DNA of 10,903 bases, from NCBI GenBank assembly GCA_017411945.1, contig JAFQPD010000027.1, forward strand, positions 1 to 10,903, read 5' to 3'. The position numbers and the translations under genes were made by a program. Shown here in pieces: positions 5,781 through 10,903 of this stretch (the stretch's first letter is position 1; each line of letters opens with the position of its first letter). Under the pieces are notes generated by a model. The model had not been told where the DNA came from, ran no database searches, and saw only the letters and a list, made by a program, of their open reading frames with translations. The DNA is from Mailhella sp. (lineage in GTDB: Bacteria; Desulfobacterota; Desulfovibrionia; Desulfovibrionales; Desulfovibrionaceae).

Positions 5781-8081
5781 ATGAAACAGTCTCCTGAAAT
5801 ACTTCGCTTCCGCATAGAAGGCATGTTTTGCGGCGCCTGTTCCGCCCGCTCCCAGCGGGCTCTGAACAAGATGGATATCGTGGACAGCGCATCGGTGAGC
5901 CTTGCCGACGGCACGGCCCAGATACGTCCCGCCGAAGGCGTGCTTGGCCCGGATGGAGACGGCCTCGACGGATTCATCCAGACCGTTTGCGAGCGCGTGG
6001 GCAAGCTGGGGTTCACGGCTTCCTACCTGCCGCCGGACACGGACGAGCATGACCTTTGGGAGCAGGAGCAGGCCCGTACCGCCGCAGACCTTTCCACGCG
6101 CCGCCGCAGGCTCGTCACCGAATTCGCTTTCGCGCTGCCGCTCATCGTTGTGGCCATGGGCGCGCACTGGGGCATGCCCCTGCCCGGATGGCTGGACGCC
6201 CATGAAAGCCCGCTGGCCTTCGCCCTGTTCCAGCTCATGCTGACCATCCCCATAGTCTGGTCGGGCCGCGATTTCTACAAGAACGGCATCCCTCTGCTCC
6301 TGCGCGGCGCGCCGAACATGGATTCTCTCGTTTCCATGGGCACGGGCGCGGCTTTGCTCTACAGCCTGTGGAGCACGTTCGAGATAGCCGCGGCTTCCAC
6401 GCCGGAAGCTGTGCATGCCGGGGTCATGGGCCTGTACTACGAATCCGCAGGCATGCTCATCGCTCTCATTTCCTTGGGCAAGTACCTGGAATCCCTGTCG
6501 CGCACGCGTACGTCTGAGGCCATTCGCGGTCTCATGGAACTGACGCCGGAAAGCGTGGAGCGTGTGCTGGAGAACGGCGAGACCCGCGAGACAGCCGTGA
6601 AGTCCGTCCTGCCCGGCGACCGGCTGCTCATCAAGCCCGGTTCGCGCATCCCTGTGGACGGTGTAGTCTTCGAAGGGCAGTCGGCCCTCGATATGTCCAG
6701 CCTGACTGGCGAGTCCATCCCTGTCGATGTGAAGGAAGGCGACGAGGTGAGCGCGGGCACGCTGAACGTGAGCGGCTCGTTCGTCATGGAAGCCCGGCGC
6801 GTGGGCGCAGATACCGCCCTTGCCCGCATCATCCATCTGGTGCGTGAAGCTCAGGGCTCAAAAGCTCCCATCGCCAGCCTTGCCGACGGCATAAGCCTGT
6901 ATTTCGTTCCCGCGGTCATCCTGCTCGCCACGGCGGCTGCCCTCGGATGGCTTTGGCTGGGCGGCCTGCCTTTTGGCGAGGCCCTGCGCGTTTTCGTTGC
7001 CGTACTCGTGGTGGCCTGCCCTTGCGCCCTCGGCCTCGCCACGCCTATGTCCATCATGGTGGCCACAGGGCGCGGCGCACAGCTCGGCGTGCTCATGAAG
7101 AACGGCACCGCCCTTGAAGCCGCCGGGCATGTCGATACTGTCGTTTTCGACAAGACAGGCACGCTTACCGAAGGTCAGCCCCGCCTTGTGAGCCTTCATG
7201 CCGAGGCGGATGAAAGCGAAGCCCTGCGCCTTGCCGCTTCTCTTGAAACCGTTTCGGAACATCCGCTGGCCCATGCCGTACTTGAAGCCGCCAGAGAACG
7301 CGGTCTGTCCGTCTCTGCTGTCGAGGATTTCAGAGCTGTGAGCGGGCAGGGCGTTATGGGTACGGCTGAAGGGAAGTTACTGCTCCTCGGCAACGAAAGC
7401 CTGCTCAAGGAACACAGCGTAACGCTCACTTCCGACCAGAAGTCCCGTATCGAAGCTCTTGCTGACGATGGGCAGACTCCGCTCCTTCTCGCCGCAGACG
7501 GCGCATTCCTCGCCATGTTCGGAGTGGCGGATACCATTCGCGAAGAGACGCCGCTCGCCATTGCCGAACTCCGTGCCATGGGATGCCGCGTCATGATGCT
7601 CAGCGGCGACAATGAGCGTACGGCCCGCGCAGTCGCCAGACGCGCCGGAATCGACGAAGTCATCGCGGGCGTTCGCCCCGACGGCAAGGAAGCTGTCATT
7701 GCCCGCCTCCAGTCTGAAGGACGCCGCGTGGCTATGGTGGGCGACGGCATCAATGACGCCCCAGCCCTTGCCCGCGCCGACGCAGGCATGGCCATGGGAA
7801 GCGGCATAGACGTGGCTATGGAAGCCGGGGACGTGGTGCTCCTGCGCGGCCTGCCCGGCGTGAAGACGGCCCTCAGCCTCGGCAGAGCCACGCTGGCGAA
7901 TATCCGCCTCAGCCTGTTCTGGGCCTTCGCCTATAACGTGCTCCTCGTGCCCGTGGCCGCAGGCCTGCTCCTGCTCTTCGGCGGCCCCGCCATGTCTCCC
8001 ATGCTCGCCGGCGCCGCTATGTCCCTCTCCTCCGTCTCCGTCGTCACCAACGCCCTGAGGCTGAGGAAGTTTAAAGGATAG
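5781..8081 (+). CDS. copA: CopA, Cu(I)-exporting P1B-type ATPase
   Basis: A 766-residue inner-membrane pump that exports Cu(I) using ATP. It has one N-terminal HMA domain with GMFCGAC (Cys17/Cys20), then about eight membrane helices. Key motifs are TGES (309-312) in the actuator domain, CPC (413-415) in the metal-binding helix, the phosphorylated Asp457 in DKTGT, SEHP (His494) in the nucleotide domain and GDGIND (654-659). The Cu(I)-specific signature of the last two helices is present: YN (718-719) and MSLSS (747-751). This places it in the P1B-1 group rather than the Zn/Cd pumps. The reading frame is open from an ATG at 5718, but that start lies in the intergenic hairpin. The ATG at 5781 has AAGGAAG 6 nt upstream and begins the HMA domain properly, so it is preferred. 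It probably receives copper from the adjacent chaperone. Confidence 0.97.
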   Translation: MKQSPEILRFRIEGMFCGACSARSQRALNKMDIVDSASVSLADGTAQIRPAEGVLGPDGDGLDGFIQTVCERVGKLGFTASYLPPDTDEHDLWEQEQARTAADLSTRRRRLVTEFAFALPLIVVAMGAHWGMPLPGWLDAHESPLAFALFQLMLTIPIVWSGRDFYKNGIPLLLRGAPNMDSLVSMGTGAALLYSLWSTFEIAAASTPEAVHAGVMGLYYESAGMLIALISLGKYLESLSRTRTSEAIRGLMELTPESVERVLENGETRETAVKSVLPGDRLLIKPGSRIPVDGVVFEGQSALDMSSLTGESIPVDVKEGDEVSAGTLNVSGSFVMEARRVGADTALARIIHLVREAQGSKAPIASLADGISLYFVPAVILLATAAALGWLWLGGLPFGEALRVFVAVLVVACPCALGLATPMSIMVATGRGAQLGVLMKNGTALEAAGHVDTVVFDKTGTLTEGQPRLVSLHAEADESEALRLAASLETVSEHPLAHAVLEAARERGLSVSAVEDFRAVSGQGVMGTAEGKLLLLGNESLLKEHSVTLTSDQKSRIEALADDGQTPLLLAADGAFLAMFGVADTIREETPLAIAELRAMGCRVMMLSGDNERTARAVARRAGIDEVIAGVRPDGKEAVIARLQSEGRRVAMVGDGINDAPALARADAGMAMGSGIDVAMEAGDVVLLRGLPGVKTALSLGRATLANIRLSLFWAFAYNVLLVPVAAGLLLLFGGPAMSPMLAGAAMSLSSVSVVTNALRLRKFKG

Positions 8082-8091
8082 ATGGAAGAGC

Positions 8092-8148
8092 CGGGGAGGC
8101 TCTGCCTCCCCCAGCCCCTCCGGCAGGGAGATGATCTCCCTGCACCCA
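8092..8148 (+). repeat. REP-like double-hairpin unit A, downstream of copA
   Basis: Two hairpins in tandem begin about 11 nt after the copA stop. The first is GGGGAGGC-TCT-GCCTCCCC (8093-8111). After a linker AGCCCCTCCG the second is GCAGGGAGA-TGA-TCTCCCTGC (8123-8143), and ACCC follows. The order and parts match unit B (8251-8199) read on the other strand: a GC stem with a CTG-containing loop, an A(G)CCCC linker, then a stem centred on ATGAT with an ACCC/AGCCCC tail. No T tract follows, so this looks like a dispersed structural repeat that may also stabilise the copA mRNA end. Confidence 0.65.
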
Positions 8149-8153
8149 CATCA

Positions 8154-8193
8154 GCGAAGCCCCCGCCCGGACTGGTCCGGGCGGGGGCTTCGC
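8154..8193. terminator. 19-bp perfect inverted repeat between convergent copA and lon
   Basis: Arms of 19 nt at 8154-8172 and 8175-8193 are exactly complementary around TG, giving a practical 18-bp stem with a CTGG loop and a core of CCCCCGCCCGG. It lies midway between two convergent genes and would block or end transcription from both sides. Neither side has a proper T tract, so it may act as a barrier or 3'-end stabiliser rather than a classical intrinsic terminator. Confidence 0.7.
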
Positions 8194-8198
8194 AATTG

Positions 8199-8251
8199 AG
8201 GGGGCTCGGGGGAAATCATTTCCCCCGACGGGGTGCGGGGCAGGGCCCCGC
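8199..8251 (-). repeat. REP-like double-hairpin unit B, downstream of lon
   Basis: Read on the minus strand, this starts 7 nt after the lon stop. The first hairpin is GCGGGGC-CCT-GCCCCGC (8251-8235), then a linker ACCCCG, then an 11-bp stem (8228-8206) closing around ATGAT, and finally AGCCCC. It shares layout and loop sequences with unit A while the stems differ by compensating changes, as expected of a repeat conserved for structure. On the plus strand the first hairpin is followed by TCTCTTCTT and might also serve as a weak copA terminator. Confidence 0.65.
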
Positions 8252-8258
8252 TCTCTTC

Positions 8259-10694
8259 TTACAGCACAGCGGTGCCGAGGTCTTTGGAGAAGGTGCGCGG
8301 GGAGCGCAGGGAGTGGATGAGGGAGTCGGAGCTTTCGCCGGAGAAGATCTCGTCCTTGCTGGTGAGCAGGGCGAGGGGCAGGACGTCGTCGGCATGGGAG
8401 ACGAGCTGGATGTCGAGCGACTTGACGATTTCCTCGGGCACTTCCTTGAGATCCTTTTCGTTGTCGGCCGGGATGAGCACGGTCTTCATGCCGGAGCGGC
8501 GGGCGGCGAGGAGCTTTTCACGCAGGCCGCCGATGGGCAGGACGCGCCCGCGCAGGGTTATCTCGCCGGTCATGCAGATATCGCTGCGCACCGGCATGCC
8601 CAGCAGGGCGGAAGCGAGGGACGTGGCAAGGGTGATGCCGGCGGAGGGGCCGTCCTTGGGCACGGCGCCTTCGGGCACATGGATGTGCAGGTCGATATCC
8701 TTATGGAAGTCGGAGCGCAGGCCGAGGCGGCTGGACAGGGAGCGCAGCCACGAGAAGGCGGCATGGGCCGATTCCTTCATCACTTCGCCGAGCTTGCCGG
8801 TGACCTGTACCTTGCCGGTGCCGGGCATGACCACAGTCTCGATGTAGAGCAGGTCGCCGCCGGAGCCGGTATAGGCGAGGCCGGCCACCACACCGGGCAG
8901 GGCGCGGGTCTCGCGTTCGTCGTGGCGGTACTTCTTCACGCCGAGGAAAGTGCTGAGGTTCTGGAGCGAGATGCTCACGCAGCGGGAGGTGTCGCCCCCT
9001 TCCACGAGCTGTATGGCCACCTTGCGGCAGAGCGCGGCCACTTCGCGTTCAAGGTTACGCACGCCGGATTCGCGGGTGTAGGAGCGGATGACCTCCAGCA
9101 GGGCGTTGTCCGAGAGATTCATGTTTTCGGGCTTGAGCCCGTGGAGCTTCCACTGGCGCGGCAGGAGGAACTGGCGGGCTATCTCCACCTTCTCGCCTTC
9201 GAGGTAGCTGGAAAGTTCGAGCACTTCCATGCGGTCGAGAAGAGGGGCGGGAATGCTCGACTTGGAGTTCGCCGTCGTGATGAAGAATACCTGAGAAAGG
9301 TCGTAGTCGAGATCGAGATAATGGTCGTTGAAGGTGCTGTTCTGTTCAGGGTCCAGCACTTCGAGGAGGGCGGACGCTGGGTCGCCGCGGAAGTCCACGG
9401 TCATCTTGTCTATCTCGTCGAGGCAGAACAGAGGATTGTTGGACTTGGCGCGCTTCAGGGCCATGATGATCTTGCCGGGCATGGCGCCGATATAGGTACG
9501 GCGATGGCCGCGTATCTCGGCTTCGTCGCGTACGCCGCCGAGCGAGATGCGCACGAACTCGCGGCCCGTGGCCTCAGCGATGGACTTGGCAAGGGAGGTC
9601 TTGCCCACGCCGGGAGGGCCGACGAGGCAGAGGATGGGGCCCTTGAGTGCGCCGGAAAGCTTCTGCACCGCGAGATATTCGAGGATGCGGGTCTTGGCCT
9701 TCTCAAGGCCATAATGGCCGCCGTCCAGAACGCCGCGCGCTTTGTCGAGGTCTATGTCTATGTCCTTGAGCTCGTTCCACGGAAGGTCGAGTATCCAGTC
9801 CACATAGTTGCGGCCAACCACATATTCGGCAGAACCGGGCTGCATCTGGCGGAGCTTATGCACTTCGCGCAGAGCCTTTTCGCGAGGCTCTTCCGGCATG
9901 TTTTTCACCTTGAGCTGGCTCTCGAGCTCGAGCAGTTCGGCCGCCACGTCGTCGTGGCCGAGTTCCTTGTGGATGGCCTTTATCTGTTCGGTGAGATAGT
10001 ACTCGCGCTGGTTCTGCTCCATCTGCGCCTTGACGCGGCTCTTCACTGTCTTTTCCACTTTGGAATTGACCAGCTCGCCGCCCATGTACTGGTAGACCTG
10101 GCGCAGGCGGTCGCCCTTGTCGAGTATCTCCAGCACGGACTGCTTGTGCAGATAATCCACCTTGAGCACGGGAGCTACGGCGTCGGCCAGTTCGCCGGGC
10201 TCTTCGATGAGCGCGAAGGAGGCCAGCTGCTCCGGCGTGATGCGTCGGTTCTGGCGGCAGGCTTCGGAGAGTGTCTCCTGAAGGGCTTCCACAACGGCGG
10301 GCAGTTCAGCATCTTCAAGCATGGACTCTTCCAGCCTGCGGGTGCGCAGGCGTGGGAAGGAGCGGTCGCCGAAAGGCGAGGTGGCGTTCAGCGGGAGCCA
10401 CGAGGCGCGGTACAGGCCCTCGCAGACCAGCTTGACGGTGCCGTCCTGCAGGCGTTCCACGCGCTGGATGCGGCTGACCATGCCCACCATGAAGAGGTCG
10501 GTGAGGCCGGGGCGTTCGATGGCGGCATTGGTCTGCGCCACGAGGAAGATATGCTTGTCGTATTCGGTGACGGCACTGTTGATGGCGTTCACCGATGCGG
10601 AGCGGCCCACGTGGAAAGTCATGACGGCGCGCGGGAACATCACCACTTCGCGGAGGGTGATGACAGGGAGCTCCAGCGTAGTCTGTTCAGACAT
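8259..10694 (-). CDS. lon: Lon, ATP-dependent serine protease
   Basis: An 811-residue cytoplasmic protease that degrades misfolded and regulatory proteins. The N-terminal substrate-binding domain covers about residues 1-205, starting at ELPVITLREVVMFPRAVM, followed by a helical region (about 205-330). The AAA+ module has Walker A GPPGVGKT (359-366) and Walker B FCLDEIDKM (Asp426/Glu427). The protease domain has the catalytic dyad Ser684 in PKDGPSAG and Lys727 in GGLREKLLAA, close to Ser679 and Lys722 of the E. coli enzyme. A tail of about 30 residues after VLPLALL is longer than in E. coli Lon and of unknown role. The frame is open upstream to an ATG at 10742, but MSEQTTLELP at 10694 has GAGG 5 nt upstream and fits the family start. 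It follows the probable clpX by 113 nt. Confidence 0.97.
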   Translation of the reverse strand: MSEQTTLELPVITLREVVMFPRAVMTFHVGRSASVNAINSAVTEYDKHIFLVAQTNAAIERPGLTDLFMVGMVSRIQRVERLQDGTVKLVCEGLYRASWLPLNATSPFGDRSFPRLRTRRLEESMLEDAELPAVVEALQETLSEACRQNRRITPEQLASFALIEEPGELADAVAPVLKVDYLHKQSVLEILDKGDRLRQVYQYMGGELVNSKVEKTVKSRVKAQMEQNQREYYLTEQIKAIHKELGHDDVAAELLELESQLKVKNMPEEPREKALREVHKLRQMQPGSAEYVVGRNYVDWILDLPWNELKDIDIDLDKARGVLDGGHYGLEKAKTRILEYLAVQKLSGALKGPILCLVGPPGVGKTSLAKSIAEATGREFVRISLGGVRDEAEIRGHRRTYIGAMPGKIIMALKRAKSNNPLFCLDEIDKMTVDFRGDPASALLEVLDPEQNSTFNDHYLDLDYDLSQVFFITTANSKSSIPAPLLDRMEVLELSSYLEGEKVEIARQFLLPRQWKLHGLKPENMNLSDNALLEVIRSYTRESGVRNLEREVAALCRKVAIQLVEGGDTSRCVSISLQNLSTFLGVKKYRHDERETRALPGVVAGLAYTGSGGDLLYIETVVMPGTGKVQVTGKLGEVMKESAHAAFSWLRSLSSRLGLRSDFHKDIDLHIHVPEGAVPKDGPSAGITLATSLASALLGMPVRSDICMTGEITLRGRVLPIGGLREKLLAARRSGMKTVLIPADNEKDLKEVPEEIVKSLDIQLVSHADDVLPLALLTSKDEIFSGESSDSLIHSLRSPRTFSKDLGTAVL

Positions 10695-10732
10695 AGAAAC
10701 CTCGGGATTTTCCCAGATGCGAGAATGCGTTC

Positions 10733-10760
10733 CGCCCCGCATCGTTCAGCGAGCGGGGCG
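10733..10760. other. Hairpin in the clpX-lon spacer
   Basis: CGCCCCGC (10733-10740) pairs with GCGGGGCG (10753-10760), and TCG/CGA inside can extend the stem across a one-base bulge to a TTCAG loop. On the transcribed (minus) strand it is followed by GAACGCATTC, with no T tract. It may be a Rho-independent-like pause, an mRNA processing site, or the weak end of the clpX transcript. I see no clear promoter for lon in this 113-nt spacer. Confidence 0.5.
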
Positions 10761-10807
10761 AAACGCCGGTAAAAGGGACAGGAAGGAATTTCCTGAAAAG
10801 TGTTGGG

Positions 10808-10903
10808 CTAGGCGGCCTTGCGTCCGAGAACAGGGCCTTCGGCGCCTTCGATGACGCCGCGGGTGATGACGCCTTCGTCCACATCCGGGAGGGTGGGCAG
10901 ATC
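10808..10903 (-). CDS. clpX: Probable ClpX C terminus (partial)
   Basis: The last 31 codons and a TAG stop of a gene entering from the right edge. The translation begins DLPTLPDVDEGVITRGVIEG and ends GPVLGRKAA. ClpX proteins end with a segment of the form MYDLPS...V..CVIT.EVI.G...P, which this matches in order and spacing. ClpX is the AAA+ unfoldase that feeds ClpP, and clpX directly upstream of lon is a common proteobacterial order. Only the tail is visible, so the call rests on this short similarity plus the lon neighbour. Confidence 0.7.
   Translation of the reverse strand, partial: DLPTLPDVDEGVITRGVIEGAEGPVLGRKAA

Noticed and set aside
5754..6836. Minus-strand open frame of 360 codons opposite copA
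   Set aside because: The plus strand encodes a full set of P1B ATPase motifs; the opposite frame has no motif and no ribosome site.
10695..10742. Upstream ATG extending Lon by 16 residues
   Set aside because: The added residues do not resemble Lon, and the ATG at 10694 has GAGG at a suitable distance and a family-like start.
8082..10772. Plus-strand open frame of 896 codons beginning right after the copA stop
   Set aside because: It runs antisense to a complete Lon with all catalytic motifs, starts inside the structured intergenic repeat and has no recognisable domain.

Overview
The window is a GC-rich stretch of ordinary bacterial chromosome with ten genes, two of them cut by the window edges. 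Gene content and protein style point to a sulfate-reducing member of the Desulfovibrionaceae or a close gut relative (inference). The clearest clue is a CcmE heme chaperone with cysteine in place of the usual heme-binding histidine, a variant known from Desulfovibrio. The clpX-lon order and the proteobacterial System I cytochrome genes fit this. No transposase, integrase, phage gene, tRNA, rRNA or CRISPR array was seen. No stretch longer than 300 bases lacks a gene.

Minus strand, 3988 down to 1: a cytochrome c maturation cluster in the order ccmE, ccmF, ccmA, ccmB, ccmC (ccmC runs off the left edge). ccmF-A-B-C are packed with 1-nt gaps or overlaps. ccmE is separated from ccmF by a textbook intrinsic terminator, so the heme chaperone and the heme-handling/ABC part are probably made in unequal amounts. 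The 169-nt region upstream of ccmE holds a CRP/FNR-type palindrome, a second 7-1-7 inverted repeat, a perfect TATAAT and a weaker Fur-like repeat.

Minus strand, 5222 to 4158: a CNNM/CorC-like membrane protein with paired CBS domains, preceded by a good sigma-70-type promoter. It is divergent from the copper genes, with 269 nt between them.

Plus strand, 5492 to 8081: a small CxxC copper chaperone (CopZ-like) and a Cu(I) P1B-type ATPase (CopA), together a copper-efflux unit. A strong hairpin lies between them and may lower copA expression relative to the chaperone.

The 177-nt gap between the convergent copA and lon genes is almost entirely structured. A 19-bp perfect inverted repeat is flanked by two related double-hairpin units in opposite orientation, so each gene is followed by one unit in its own reading direction. 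This REP-like arrangement is the most unusual non-coding structure here.

Minus strand, 10694 to 8259: a complete Lon protease. The last 31 codons of a protein that looks like ClpX lie upstream of it at the right edge, giving the common clpX-lon proteolysis neighbourhood.
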